From positions 3,940,699 to 4,004,698 of the forward strand of contig NC_080713.1 of the NCBI RefSeq assembly GCF_019097595.1: DNA of 64,000 nucleotides, written 5' to 3'. Below the pieces are notes generated by a model. That model saw only the letters and a list, made by a program, of their open reading frames with translations, was not told where the DNA came from and ran no database searches. This document shows positions 1-23,098 of the stretch, in pieces. Source of the stretch: Hemibagrus wyckioides. Lineage: Eukaryota; Chordata; Actinopteri; Siluriformes; Bagridae. Both the position numbers and the translations under genes were made by a program. The first letter of the stretch is position 1. Every line of letters begins with the position of its first letter.

Positions 1-17
1 AGTATATTAATAATTTA

Positions 18-553
18 TACACCGACCAGGCATAACATTATGACTAGCTGCCTAAAGGGGGTTGGTCCACCTTTTGCTGCCAAAACAGCCCTGACCCATC
101 ATGCACTGTGACACCTTTCTGTCAGAACCAGCATTAACTTCTTCAGCAGTGTGAGCAACAGTAGCTCGTCTGTTGGATCGGCTCACACGGACCAGCCTTC
201 TCTCCCCACGTGCATCAGTGAGCCTTGGCCATCCATGACCCTGTCTCTGGTACACCACTGTTCCTTTCTTGGACCACTTTTGATAGATACTGACCACTGC
301 AGACCGGTAACACCCCATAGAGCTGCAGTTTTGGAGATGTTCTGATCCAGTGGTCTAGCCATCACAATTTGGCCCTTCGTCAAACTCGCTCAAATCCTTA
401 CACTTGTCCCTATTTCCTGCTTCTAACACATCAACTTTGAGGACAAAATGTTGACTTGCTGCCTAATATATCCCACCCACTAACAGGTGAGGAGATCATC
501 AGTCTTATTCACTTCACCTCTCACTGTTCATAATGTTATGCTTGATCGGTGTA
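18..553 (-). mobile_element. Tc1-like element, family A, internally deleted
   Basis: Both ends carry the family A terminal repeat (ACACYGAYCAGGCATAACATTATG) and the copy is bordered by TA, the Tc1/mariner target. The minus strand encodes only the start of a Tc1 transposase: a helix-turn-helix region with the sequences MARPLDQNISKTAALWG and [17 protein letters not shown]. The frame then jumps straight to the 3' end of the element, so the catalytic domain is missing. The reading frame is broken and the copy cannot make a transposase. Confidence 0.9.
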
Positions 554-732
554 TATTAAGCATTAGGAAAAGAACAACTTTCTATAAATAGCACACTGCT
601 GTAACTAATATCATTCGCATAATTTGGACCCTGATATACGCAGAGTAGCTCATTTTCCCATCCTGCATGTTTCATTAACCCAGGCGCTGTGAGAGAAACC
701 CCTGCCCTGTAGACAATAAAGCGTGCTCTCAG

Positions 733-1044
733 GCTCCCGTCTCCATCTCCTACCACCACATGTCAGTGGTGTCAAATCTCTCGGCTCCGAGGGTCTTGTT
801 CCGTGTCTCAGCGCTACGGATGATTGGAGATGCTCTGCGTTTCGCTGTGTTAGAGAGCCGCGGGAGACGCCATTTCAGCATCCAGCGGTCAGACCGGCAG
901 ACCGGAGAGCTGCTGCTGCTCAGCCCCATCCAGGGCCCTGACACTCTGGAGGTGGAGGTGGAAATGAGCGAGCTGGAGAAGAGGGAGCTGATCGGGCGCT
1001 ACATCACCAAGATCACCTTTTTCATCTCACAGTACGAGTTCTAG
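733..1044 (+). CDS. Fibulin-type protein, last coding exon (probably fibulin-7)
   Basis: This is the C-terminal exon of a secreted extracellular matrix protein. It opens in frame 0 after a CTCTCAG acceptor at 732 and codes 103 residues before a TAG at 1042-1044. The segment QRSDRQTGELLLLSPIQGP, the acidic EVEVEMSELEKRE and the ending KITFFISQYEF match the fibulin C-terminal domain, which ends in a short hydrophobic strand and an aromatic/acidic tail. The RSDRQTGEL motif points to fibulin-7 rather than fibulin-1 or EFEMP1/2, but that choice is from memory of the family. Upstream exons (sushi and EGF modules in fibulin-7) lie outside the window. An AATAAA at 2025-2030 could end the transcript. 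Confidence 0.72.
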   Translation, partial: APVSISYHHMSVVSNLSAPRVLFRVSALRMIGDALRFAVLESRGRRHFSIQRSDRQTGELLLLSPIQGPDTLEVEVEMSELEKRELIGRYITKITFFISQYEF

Positions 1045-1485
1045 AGTTCAAGAGGAATGTTAAAATTGTCAATCATAATTACAATAATAATAATATTAAA
1101 TAATAATGATAATATAGATTTGACACTTCGACTGGAGAATAGATTTACTGTATGATAAATCCATTCGGAGTTCTAAATGATAGTAGGGTCAAAAAATCCA
1201 GTTAAAATTTTTTTCCAGTTTTAATTTAGTTTATTATTCCATATTTTATCATATTGATTGTAATTTTTTATACACATTCTCTGTCAAATTAAATTTCCCA
1301 GACAGTAATACTGTACATCATGTTTAACTCATTTAAAGGAGCCCTTTGTGATTTTTAGCCTCTGCTGCTGCTTGAATTGTAATAAATAATAATTTTTTTT
1401 AAAGTATTAAAAATTATTTGACCTTCCATCTTCACTCACCCTGTTGCCTTTTTTATTTTATTTTTTTTATAATTTTTTAATTATT

Positions 1486-1541
<56 letters not shown>

Positions 1542-2160
1542 ATGGACAGGGCTAAGTAGCTGTGTTAAAACTGGAGCCGAGGCCAATTTACGGGCCAGAA
1601 AAAAATGTCAAAGCAAAGCATGAATCTTTTTGAAGTAGATTATTCATATCGTTGATTAGAAACACTGCTCCTTGAAGTCTAAAAATAATTCTTAGGGTTA
1701 ACTCTCTGAGTTAGGAGTTTGCAGATTTGGTACAAATGCTACGATCATTATGAAAGAATAATTCCTATAATAAGAGCAAACAGCCTTCAGTATTCTGTAC
1801 TCTTGCATGGATTCAGATATGTTACGAATGGGATGTAATACAGATGTTATAACATGTAAACGATGAGGTCTGAGGGAAGATTTGGGCTGAAATGAAAGTT
1901 TTAGTACATGTTAGATGTATTAGAGGACTGGAAACAGGAGAAGGTGTAATCAGATGATGTATAATCAGGGGCCGGATCTGTGTGTGGAAGTGAAAGCTTG
2001 ACCATGGTGTATGTGTAAGAGCCAAATAAAGTCATGGAGGTCTCACTGGATGTCTTCTGTCATTTTCTTTTGAATGGATAATATAGAATACAGATACAGA
2101 CATAAAATAAAATAAATAAATGAATGAATAAACAGTCCGCTTCAGTGTCTGTGCAATCTT
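1045..2160 (+). other. Probable 3' UTR of the fibulin gene, with (AT)n
   Basis: AT-rich non-coding sequence follows the fibulin stop codon. It contains an (AT)n run at about 1494-1537 and an AATAAA at 2025-2030 followed by a GT-rich stretch, which fits a polyadenylation site. No reading frame with a recognisable product is present. Confidence 0.45.
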
Positions 2161-2166
2161 AGTTAT

Positions 2167-2167
<1 letters not shown>

Positions 2168-2208
<41 letters not shown>

Positions 2209-2565
2209 CATTTAGTTAGATTATTTATTAGTTAAGATTATTTACTACATGAACCATGAATTAAGTAAAAATACATCCTGATTTTTTTTAAAAAAAGAAA
2301 GAAAGAAAAAGGAGGTTGGAATTCTGAGAGGAGGGGGGTAGAGAGAAGGGAGAGACACAGAAAGAAGGGAGAGACACATAGAGAGAATGGAGAGACAGAT
2401 AGAGAGAGGAAAGAGAGATAGAGAGAAGGGAGAGACAGGTAGGGAGAAGGGAGAGTGGAAAGAGAGATAGAGAGAAGGGAGAGACAGGTAGGGAGAAAGG
2501 AGAGAGATAGAGATAAGGGAGAGACTGGTAGGGAGAAGGGAGACAGATAGAGAGAAGTGAGAGAC

Positions 2566-2621
<56 letters not shown>

Positions 2622-2715
2622 GGGAGAGACAGGTAGGGAGAAGGGAGAGAGATAGACATAAGGGAGAGACTGGTAGGGAGAAGGGAGACAGATAGAGAGA
2701 AGTGAGAGACAGATA

Positions 2716-2770
<55 letters not shown>

Positions 2771-2817
2771 GGGAGAGACAGGTAGGGAGAAGGGAGACAG
2801 ATAGAGAGAAGGGAGAG

Positions 2818-2850
<33 letters not shown>

Positions 2851-3120
2851 TACAGAAAGAAAGAGAGATATGGAAAGAAAGAGAGAGCGGTACAGAAAGA
2901 AAGAGAAATAGAAAGATAGAGAGAGAGAGAGATACAAAAGAGAGAGAGAAAGATACAGAAAGAGAGAGAGAGAAAGATACAGAAAAACAGAGAGAGATAT
3001 ACAGAAAGACAGGGAGAGATATACAGAAAAGAGAGAGAGAAACAGAAAGACAGGGAAAGAGATACAGAAATAAAGAGAGATACAGAAAGAGAGATGGAGA
3101 TACAGAAATAGAGAGAGGGA
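2168..3120. repeat. Purine-rich GA minisatellite with 145-bp higher-order unit
   Basis: Almost every base of the + strand is A or G. Simple (GA)n runs alternate with words such as GGGAGAGACAGGTAGGGAGAA and AGACAGATAGAGAGA. A longer block beginning ATAAGGGAGAGACTGGTAGGG occurs at 2513 and again at 2658, so a 145-bp unit has duplicated on top of the short repeats. Long Ser/Leu open frames on the opposite strand are by-products of the repeat. Confidence 0.9.
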
Positions 3121-3411
3121 GCACAGGGTGAAAGATCCTCGTTAGATTTTTGGGGAAATCTATCTATAAATGCATCATGATTTTTTTTTTTTTTAAAGGA
3201 GGTTGGAATTCTGAGCAGGAAATAAAGGAGTGTGTTTGTGTCCGAATCGGGAGAGAGAACGTCTTGCTAAGACATTAGCCCTGATCCACAGAGCTCTGCT
3301 TTACTGCACTCAAAGAGCTGCAGTGTTCTGTGTGTGTGTTTACGCAGTAAAGTAAAAACAGCCTAGCTCTGAGGGACATTCAGATACACAGCGAGATCTG
3401 ATCAATCTGAG

Positions 3412-3414
<3 letters not shown>

Positions 3415-3456
<42 letters not shown>
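3415..3456. repeat. (TG)n microsatellite
   Basis: Uninterrupted TG dinucleotide run. A shorter one lies at about 3733-3755. Confidence 0.95.
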
Positions 3457-3458
<2 letters not shown>

Positions 3459-4023
3459 GGTAAAAATGTTTCATTGACGCGACACGTAACACTTGAACAT
3501 GAACCTCAAGTGTTGACCTTCTGACACGCAAAGGTGCAAGTGAGTGAAGACCACTAGCTCACACACCGGTCACGTTAAACCGTAAAATCGTGTCCTGGAA
3601 AAAAATAAAAAGTGGTATCACGAGCTAGCATGATGTCATTTTTGTATCATGAGCTAGCTAGCTAATCAAGCGCATTGATACAGGCTAACAGAAATGAATG
3701 TGTTATATGATGATATCTTGATGCAGTACAATCGTGTGTGTGTGTGTGTGTGTGTTTTGCATGCCACTGGATCACTACAGATCAGTGAAAAGGACAGCAC
3801 ATGGAAAATGGAGTGTATGAGTGTCTGAATGCGTCTCGCTGTCGTTGAAAAGGCTGAATGGAGCGAGAGATACACACCGTCCCTCTCATCATTTTTGTGT
3901 TTCTGCGCAGGGCCTCCTATTTTTCAGCTGTCAGAAATGTCTCTCCGTTCTGAAAGACTCTTTCCCCCCTTCATTCACTCCGACTGTCTCACTGTCTGAG
4001 TGCATCTCTGAATGCACACTGTC

Positions 4024-4028
<5 letters not shown>

Positions 4029-4076
<48 letters not shown>

Positions 4077-4606
4077 ACATTGATGCACTAGACAAAGTTA
4101 GAACATTTAACACTAACAAATATAACACTGAATAGAAGAGACACTGAAGAGATGGAGAGACAAAACAAAGGAGAGAGAGATGAAGGGTAGACAGAAAGAG
4201 AGAAAAGAAAACGATAGAGACAGAAAAGACAGGGATAGAGAGACAGAGAGATAAAAGAGAAAGACCAAGAGAGTTAGACGGATAGTGAGAGAGAAACAGA
4301 TACATTAAGAGAAAAGAGGTACAGATAGATAGAAGAGAGAGAAGATAGAGGGAAGGCAGGTAGAGAGAAGAGAGACAGATAGAGAGAAGGGAGCGACAGA
4401 TAGAGAGAAGAAAAACAGAGAGAGAGACAGACAGAGAGAAGGGAGAGACAGACAGAGAGACGGGAGAGACAGATAGAGAGGAGGGAGAGACAGACAGATA
4501 GAGAGAAGTGAGAGACAGACAGAGAGAAGAGAGGCAGAGAGAAAGAAGATAGAGACAGATAGATAGAAGAGAGAAACAAATAGAAGAGAGACAGACAGAG
4601 AAAAGG

Positions 4607-4692
<86 letters not shown>

Positions 4693-5190
4693 AGGGAGAG
4701 GTGGATAGAGAGGAGAGATACTGATAGATAGAAGAGAGACAAACAGAGAGATGAGAGAGACAGATATAGATAGAAGAGAGAGACAGACAGAAAGAGGGAA
4801 GAGACTGATAGAGAGAAGGGAGAGACAGATCAAAAGGTGAGAGACAGACAGATAGAAATAAGAGAGAGACACAGAGAGAAAGAAGAGACAGATAAATAGA
4901 GAGAGAGACAGATATAGAGAAGGGAGAAACAGATAGAGAGAGGAGAGATAATTAGAAAAGAGACAGATATAGACAAGGGAGAGACAGATAGAGAGAGGAG
5001 AGACTGACAGAGAGATGCGAGACAGATAGAAATAAGAGAGAGACACATGGAGAGAAAGAAGAGACAGATAAATAGAAGAGAGACAGATAGAAGAGAGACA
5101 AACAAAGAAGGAAGAGACAGATAGATAGAAGAGACAGAGAGAAGGGAGAGACAAAAAGAGAGAAGAGAGAGACACTGATACTGCTTGAGA
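4029..5190. repeat. Second purine-rich GA block with (GATA)n core
   Basis: A (GA)n run at 4029-4073 is followed, after a 60-bp spacer, by about 1 kb of imperfect AGACAGATAGAGAGAAG words. A pure (GATA)n core lies at about 4608-4690. The block is + strand purine-rich, like the one at 2.2-3.1 kb. A (GAT)n run follows at 5234-5258. Confidence 0.9.
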
Positions 5191-5379
5191 AAAACTATTG
5201 GACTCTGCCTCGTCTTCCTCGTTATCATCAGTGATGATGATGATGATGATGATGAAGATGACTAGCAATCAGAAATGGAGAATAACGTTTCCATGTACAC
5301 GCACATGACATCTGGTGTAAATCCGATCATCCCCCGTGACTCTCCCTTTAATCATCTGCCCCCGTCTTCCATCCTGACT

Positions 5380-5660
5380 TCCCCTCTGTAAACCTGTCTA
5401 CCTGCTCTGAGGAGCGAGACTGAGGGAGAAGAAAGAGTCTGCCCAGAGCCCCTGCCCCGCCCTGCCCCGCCCCACTGACCTGTTCCTGATAGTAATCCAA
5501 CACCTCCATTCCCACAGCATGATGGGAAACCTGGCAGCGAGCAGCTTCCTCTGACCTCCGAAGCCACCCGCGACGTGATCCAATCAGAGCCGGATCGGAT
5601 TTAAGGGGCCGACTCGCCACGCTGCCCCTCGGCTCTGCCCGGAAATCTACCCCATGACAG
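5380..5660. promoter_or_regulatory. GC-rich island, possible promoter or first exon
   Basis: This short stretch is much richer in C, G and CpG than its surroundings. It contains a CCAAT box (GATCCAATCAG at 5578) and GC boxes (GCCCCGCCC near 5453-5472). On the minus strand an ATG at about 5510 opens a short frame, MEVLDYYQEQ, that ends at a GTCAGT donor-like site. I do not recognise that peptide, and no downstream exon is visible. It could be the start of an unseen gene or only a GC-rich relic. Confidence 0.3.
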
Positions 5661-5810
5661 GAGAGGGGGGAAAACACACCATACAGCGGCACATGTGAAG
5701 AAGTGCTGAAGAGGAGATCAATCTGGATGCTAGTGCAAAAGTTTGTGCACCCTAGGGGCAAATGAGCAGGAAAGTTAAGAACTAACACTGTTCTGTTACG
5801 GGAAAATAAT

Positions 5811-6162
5811 CACTCTTTCTCTCTCTTTCCTTTTTCTTTTTCCCTCTCTCTTTTCTCTCTCACTCTCTTTCTCTTACTGTCTATTTTCTCTTTCTCTCTC
5901 ACGCTCTCTCTCTCCATTCACTTTCTCTCTTACTCTCTCACTCTCTTTTTCTCTCTCTTTCTCTTTCTCATGCTCTCTCTCTCTCCTTTCTCTTTCTCTC
6001 TCTCGCCTGAGTGTTGTACCAATATTATGACTCTTTTTTTTTTTACATTGAAAAAATAAAAGAGGTGTAAAAATCAAAAAAGTCTCTCTCACTTACTCTC
6101 TCTCTTTCCTTTCTCTTTCTTTCTTACTGTCTCTCTCTTACTTTCTCTCTCTTTTTCTCACG

Positions 6163-6198
<36 letters not shown>

Positions 6199-6271
6199 TT
6201 ATATCCTCTGAGTGTTGTGTCAATACTGTAAGACTCTATTTGTTTACATTGAAAAAATAAAAGAAATGTAA

Positions 6272-6305
<34 letters not shown>
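5811..6305. repeat. Pyrimidine-rich CT block
   Basis: Two CT-rich tracts (5811-6004 and 6084-6185) and a (CT)n run at 6274-6304 are separated by short unique pieces. Each unique piece contains a near copy of the sentence GTTGTRYCAATAYTRT...TTTACATTGAAAAAATAAAAG (6010-6065 and 6209-6264), so the unit of CT tract plus spacer has been duplicated. Polarity is opposite to the GA blocks at 2.2-5.2 kb. Confidence 0.85.
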
Positions 6306-6307
<2 letters not shown>

Positions 6308-6912
6308 TTTGTTGATTTGTTTTTAATAAACGGTGTGTTTTATTTGACCCCAAATAGGAATAAAGCGGGTATAGAAAATGGATGGATGGATGTTCTTGCT
6401 GGGTAAAAAATGAAAATGCAACACAGAGTTTATAATGGACTGTAAGAGTACTTCCTGTTTTCTGAATGGGTCGATGATCACAATAGAAAGAGTCCCATTA
6501 TGGTAATAAGCCACGCTTGTGCTTGAGGTTTGATGTGATTCAGTGGTCCAGGCAATTAGATCGGATTTAAAAAAACGTCTGATAGACTGATAGAAAGCGT
6601 TCCTGGTTAGTCAGGTATTCTATTAAGGCACAATACAATTCATTTGGATGTGAAACTTTAATCAAGAATAAACGTCTTCATGGAAACGATTAGAACCAGG
6701 GGATCCTAATGGGGGAAAATGTTCCATAGAACATCAGGAAATAAAACGCTATTAATTTTCAGCAGGAACATTAATCCTGCAGTTTGTGTTAATAAATCTG
6801 AAATCTATTAACACCGATCAGGAGTGAAATGATTCAGCGAATCTATTAAAATCCTGTCAGTGAAGAATCATTTAAAGGTCTGTAAAAATGGAGATTGTTA
6901 CAGCGTGATCCT

Positions 6913-6949
<37 letters not shown>

Positions 6950-7479
6950 GGGGAGTTTTAACGTTTTTCACAAGTCCTTCAAGAGCTAATAACAGCTAAC
7001 AACTAATCACAGGGAACACGGTGTAGCAACGTTATTAGCACGTGTTGTAGAGGACGGGTGATGTGCCAGAGGAGTAACACTGCCCCCTAGAGGAAGAGCA
7101 CTAACAATGCACTTCAAATCAATTACAAACTACAATATAATAAAGTTTAAGGGTCTTTAAATTATTCACATCTTTAAATAAATGCAACTTAAGGAACCTT
7201 AAGGCAGGGCGATATAAATGTATTGTGATATCAGGTTTATAAATGATAGTATGACTCAATAAAATAGCATAAGATGAGATAAGACGAGAAGATTTTTAAG
7301 AACGTTATTAATCCTGCTGCTTCAGACAACAAGAAAAAAAAAAAATATATATATATATATATATGAAATCTGAAAAACATAAATGGAAAGTCTTCAGGAC
7401 AGAGGAGTTTAAACAAGTTTCCTATAACATTTTTTTCTTATTTAACTAAAGAAACAGCAAACCTTTAGTCTGCATTATG
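6305..7479. other. Intergenic, SINE-tail fragment and (CA)n
   Basis: No gene seen. At about 6350-6392 is the phrase AAAGCGGGTATAGAAAATGGATGG, the 3' tail of a common teleost retroposon also present at 34555-34686. A (CA)n run lies at 6915-6947 and an (AT)n at 7345-7363. Confidence 0.5.
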
Positions 7480-8015
7480 TACACTATATTGCCAAATGTT
7501 TTGGGACACCCCTCCAAATCATTGAATTCAGATGTTGTTTTTCAGGAGTTGAGTTCGGCCCCTTAGTTCCAGTGAAAGGAACTCTTAATGTTTCAGCTTC
7601 ATACCAAGACATTTTGGACAATTTCATGCTCTTTGTGGGAACAGTTTGGGGATGACCCCTTCCTGTTCCAACATGACTGCACACCAGTGACCAAAGCAAG
7701 GTCCATAAAGACATGGATGAGTGAGTTTGGTGTGGAGGAACTTGACTGTCCTGCACAGAGTCCTGACCTCAACCACACAGAACACCTTTGGGATGAATTA
7801 CAGCGGAGACTACGAGCCAGACCTTCTCGTCCAACATCAGTGCCTGACCTCACAAATGCACTACTAGAGAGGAATGGAAAAAATTCCCAGTAACCTTGTG
7901 GAAAGCCTTCCCAGAAGAGTTGAAGCTGTTATAGCTGCAAAGGGTGGGACAACTCCATATTACATTCATGTGCATGTAAAGGCAGACGTCCCAAAACTTT
8001 TGGCAATGCAGTGTA
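7480..8015 (+). mobile_element. Tc1-like element, family B, catalytic half only
   Basis: Terminal repeats read TACACTATATTGCCAAA and its inverse, both ending in TA. The + strand codes the C-terminal half of a Tc1 transposase: the second catalytic Asp is in LFQHDCTPV and the third residue, Glu, is in the TEHLWDEL motif, with 34 residues between (DD34E type). The DNA-binding half and the first catalytic Asp are missing. The frame ends early at LLERNGKNSQ, where other copies continue with EEWSKIP. Confidence 0.9.
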
Positions 8016-9342
8016 TCTATATTGAACACCATTACAGATGTTGAGTCAGACAACACCGTTTTGTTTATTTATTTATTTACAATACAGATACAAGACACCT
8101 GTACAGTAGAGTATAAATACATGAAATCCGATGGACAGCTTAAACAAACCTCTTCTGTTTACAAGAGACGAGACAAACAGGAGTTTCATACGACACGTAC
8201 GTTACAGCAGCTGAAAAAAAAAACAAAGGAGTACAGACGTAAACAGCGTGTCCAGCGCTCTCTGTGCGCCGACGATGACCGAGTTGATTTCATTACAGCT
8301 CTGTTTTCCAAATATTTGGAAATGTAGAATGATGAACAGGTTTAACCTTCACACAAATCCCTTCTTAAATCACACAACACACATCCTACACAATCTGTAC
8401 AACCCCAGGGGGTGGGGGGGGGTAGAGCTGTAGAGCTCAGAGCAAAAGTTTATAACACCCCTCCCCTCCATCCAAAATAAAGAAAATGGAGTCTGGGAAC
8501 AAAAATGTCAAAAACGTACCTCAGATTGTACAATTTATCTGCGATATTCCAAACTCAAGACGACGATCTAACCAAAGAAAAAAAGGTGCGTATAAAGTTT
8601 TAACAGAGCCTTCAAGTATATATTTATATTTAAATAGGGAGATCGTCTTAAATTGAGCGAAGGAGGAAACCTAACATCCAAAAAAATAAACATTCTTTAT
8701 GAAGGGGATACAAACTTTTGCACCTTTGTCACCGAAAGTCATTTATCGCTTATTACAGATACGTTTAACTGGGAAACAATTACCCACGGGAATTAATTGT
8801 CGAGTTAAATGTTGTGAAAGAATTAAAGTCTGAATTTTTATTACATTTAAATTCTTTTAAAAAAGTCAAACCTAGGAGGGAAAAACGCTGGGGGAAAAAA
8901 ATGATATAAATTCTAGACAGTGCATTTTAATGTTTTATCATCAGTCATATGCAAAACATCACACACACACACACACAGAGAAAAACAGAGTTATACTGAT
9001 TAAGTGACTCTCCACTGTGATAATGAATCACTTCTATATGAAGGTGGATGAAATAAAGAAAATAAAAAGAGGGGGGAAAAAAATTAAAATAAAAGCCGTA
9101 CGTGAGATTCGGCCGACTGAGACGTCCCTCACTTCTTTCCTCCGCCGAATCGGCCTCACGTTGTGTTGTGCGACATCAGTAAATACACCTCAGTATTAAA
9201 ATCTCTTCATACTTCTGAAGTCTGAAGCGATTCCAGTGAAGTGCATCAAACAGGCATGGGGAGGTGTTTACATACGAACGGCCATTTCTACACACGCTAT
9301 ATACACTACTCTTCATTCCAAAAGGGTATTTTGTACATCATG

Positions 9343-9431
<89 letters not shown>

Positions 9432-10080
9432 AAAATAATTTCTTTATTCGAACATATATTTGTAAAATGGCTTGCGAAAGCACGTCTGATAAAATGGCAC
9501 CCTGTCTCACCCTGTCATGTGCAAAAAAACCTCAGACACCGACGCGAGTCTTCGTGACGATCTGGACTGGATTGTCGGAGAGGGTAGGAAAGAAAAATAT
9601 ATACGACTTCAGGTTATAACAGAAGAGCATTTGTTCAATAAGAGCAGAAAGAGCCTGCAGGACGGATTATTTAAAGGATTAATCAGATATTTTTCCTTCT
9701 AATCTCCGCCCTCTGTAGCTCCCAGCGAAAACTACAGAAAACTTTCCTTTCTAGTGTTTCTGTATTCCTTTAGAAGCAAAAATATAGACAACACAGTGCA
9801 CAAACACAGAAACAGAGGTTTATACACAGCTTAGAGAGGATTGTCACTCCAGTCCTCAGCTAGTTCACCTCCAAACACACCTGAGCAGCTTGTGCAATGC
9901 AGACCGATGCGCTTCGCAGGGAGAGAAAGCCGGCATTGAGGACCGGAGTGAAAAACATTAATGCTACAGCACATATGATGATGTGTATTGCACTTAGGAA
10001 GCAAAGTAGGAAGAAGAAAAATAATAAACCAAAACACAAAGCTGAGGTGTATTTATTCCGTAGTTGCAGCCGTACTCTAT
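8016..10080 (-). other. Downstream of pdpr, possible long 3' UTR
   Basis: About 2 kb without any convincing coding sequence, downstream of the pdpr stop codon. TTTATT words at 8060-8075 would read as AATAAA on the minus strand and could mark a distal polyadenylation site. It contains a (TA)n run at 9344-9430, a (CA)n at 8960-8977 and A-rich stretches. The UTR assignment is inferred only from position. Confidence 0.35.
9344..9430. repeat. (TA)n microsatellite, about 43 units
   Basis: Long perfect TA run. Short TyrIle-type open frames across it are artefacts. Confidence 0.97.
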
Positions 10081-20491
<10,411 letters not shown>

Positions 20492-20580
20492 GGCACCTAC
20501 ACCTGTAACAAAACAGCACACACAGGTACAGGTGTGGGAGCAACATCACGGTGTCTGACAAAAACGAATCTATGTCCTTG

Positions 20581-21112
20581 TACACATTATTGCCAAAAGT
20601 TTTGGGACACCTCCTCAAATCATTGAGTTCAGGTGTTGTTTTTCAGGGGTTGGGCTCGGCCCCTTAGTTCCAGTGAAAGGAACTCTTAATGCTTCAGCGT
20701 CATACCAAGACATTTTGGACAATTTCATGCTCTTTGTGGGAACAGTTTGGGGATGACCCCTTCCTGTTCCAACATGACTGCACACCAGAGCAAGGTCCAT
20801 AAAGACATGGATGAGAGAGTTTGGTGTGGAAGAATTTGACTGTCCTGCACAGAGTCCTGACCTCAACATGACAGAACACCTTTGGGATGAAGAGACTGTG
20901 AGCCAGACCTTCTCGTCCAACATCAGTGCCTGACCTCACAAATGCGCTTCTAGAGGAACGGTCAAAAATTCCCATAAACACACTCCTAAACCTTGTGGAA
21001 AGCCTTCCCAGAAGAGCTGAAGCTGTTATAGCTGCAAAGGGCGGGACAACTCCATATTACATTCTTGTGCATGTAAAGGCAGACGTCCCAAAACTTTTGA
21101 CAATATAGTGTA
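20581..21112 (+). mobile_element. Tc1-like element, family B, in the pdpr 5' intron
   Basis: TA-bordered family B copy. It carries the QHDC and EHLWDE catalytic half, with small deletions relative to the copy at 7480-8015 that break the reading frame (for example in ACACCAGAGCAAGG, where CACCAGTGACCAAAGCAAGG is expected). The left terminal repeat begins 90 bp upstream of the pdpr start codon, inside the inferred 5' UTR intron. Confidence 0.9.
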
Positions 21113-22076
21113 TGTGCTCACAACCTTTTTAAACAGGAAGGTGACATCTGAAAAGACATTAGAGCGAGTGCTGGTATATTTTTAACCCATTTGTCATTGT
21201 CAATCTTTCAGCATAAGAAAATAAATTAAATTAAAATAAAACACATTTTTGACTTCTGACCAAATATTATGTTAATATTTTCCCCTCCTTGCACTGATTT
21301 ACAGTCTGGTAAAATTTGTTCAGAAATATTTTTTCTGCCTTTAACCTGACATATTTTAGACGTTTAACAGCATACACATTGAATATTTATTTCATTATTT
21401 TAACCTTATTTACACACAGAACTATTTTAATTTAAATAATAATTATACAGAAGCTAAATGTATACATCGTATGCTTAAAAATCAAATAGAAAATAATTTA
21501 TATACAAATAAATAATTCATGAATGAAATTGTCATTATAATATTAATAAAACATATATATTTTAAATGTACAATAAGTATGGTATATTTTCCTGCTCATG
21601 ACAGCTTGCACTTTTAATAGGACAAGAGGGATTTTTTACTATTTGTTCTGCTCTGTTGCTTTTTTTATTTATTTGTAAACCTTTAATATTTTATTTTATT
21701 TTATAACTGTGTTAAAAGATTAACTGTTGTCAATAGCTAACTCGCTAGCTACCATAGTAGATCATAGAGGTCGAGCAAAACAATTACAAATAAGCTAAAC
21801 AACGGCTGACTTCCCAACAAACGTTTAAGACTATAAACCACATCCATTTAATGTAAATAAATAACTAAATAAATAAGTAAATAAACAATGGACGCTTAAC
21901 CAAACTAGCTTTAACGGTTAACGGTATTCCAGTGCATAGAAGTTGGCTAGTGCTAACGACACCTAGCATTCCGTATGTTAGCTAACATTACGACTTGCTA
22001 GCCAGCTAGCAACCCTTAGCTAGACCTTAGCAATAAAGCTAATGTTTATGTTTATGTTTAAGTGACAGCTGCTTAC
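21113..22076 (-). other. pdpr 5' intron, AT-rich
   Basis: AT-rich sequence between the family B element and the inferred non-coding exon 1. GCTAGC-type words are frequent at 21735-22025. No coding sequence seen. Confidence 0.5.
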
Positions 22077-22170
22077 CTGGTTTGCCTGCTCCAACTCTGA
22101 ACAGAATATTTTTTTCACCGTTTCGCGTTACCTTTAACCTCTAATTTTATTATTTAGAACTAGATGACAA
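22077..22170 (-). other. pdpr: Inferred non-coding first exon and promoter of pdpr
   Basis: On the minus strand GGCAAACCAG is followed by GTAAGC, a strong donor at 22076-22075. The first coding exon has an acceptor (TTTTGTTACAG) 11 bases upstream of its ATG, so an upstream non-coding exon is expected, and this is the best candidate. Its 5' limit cannot be read from the sequence; no TATA box is obvious. Confidence 0.5.
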
Positions 22171-22427
22171 ACGAAAGCCGAGACTTTTAACCCAGGTACA
22201 GTTTATTTAGTTTTTATTCCTTAGTGTTACATGTCTATGATAATGATCCTGATTGCTTGTTCTGCTCGTTTCTAGTCGTTTATAATGGACTTCGGATCTT
22301 CTTTTCCTCTCCAGGTTGATATGAGAAAATCCAGTGACCCTGATCAAGTGTTCAAACCATCGTGTGAATCCCATAGGTTCCCTAAGTAGTGCGTACTACC
22401 GAGGGGAAGAGCCTTTTAAAGCGATAG

Positions 22428-22950
<523 letters not shown>

Positions 22951-23098
22951 TTTCCATAACATATATATATATATATTCCTGACAAGTAGGTTTTTAAGTA
23001 GCTTTATGGAAGGAGTCTCCAGTGTCAGCACTCTGTAAAAACTTCCTCCAAAGAAAAGTATCCACAAATGGAAGTATACATTTTGTGAGCTATATATA

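Noticed and set aside
2245..3124. Long minus-strand Ser/Leu-rich frames (230 and 278 codons)
   Set aside because: They are translations of the GA/CT minisatellite in several frames at once, with no unique protein sequence.
3931..5268. 445-codon minus-strand frame
   Set aside because: Again a low-complexity frame across GA-rich repeat, only SLSLCLSLLSI-type text, so not a gene.
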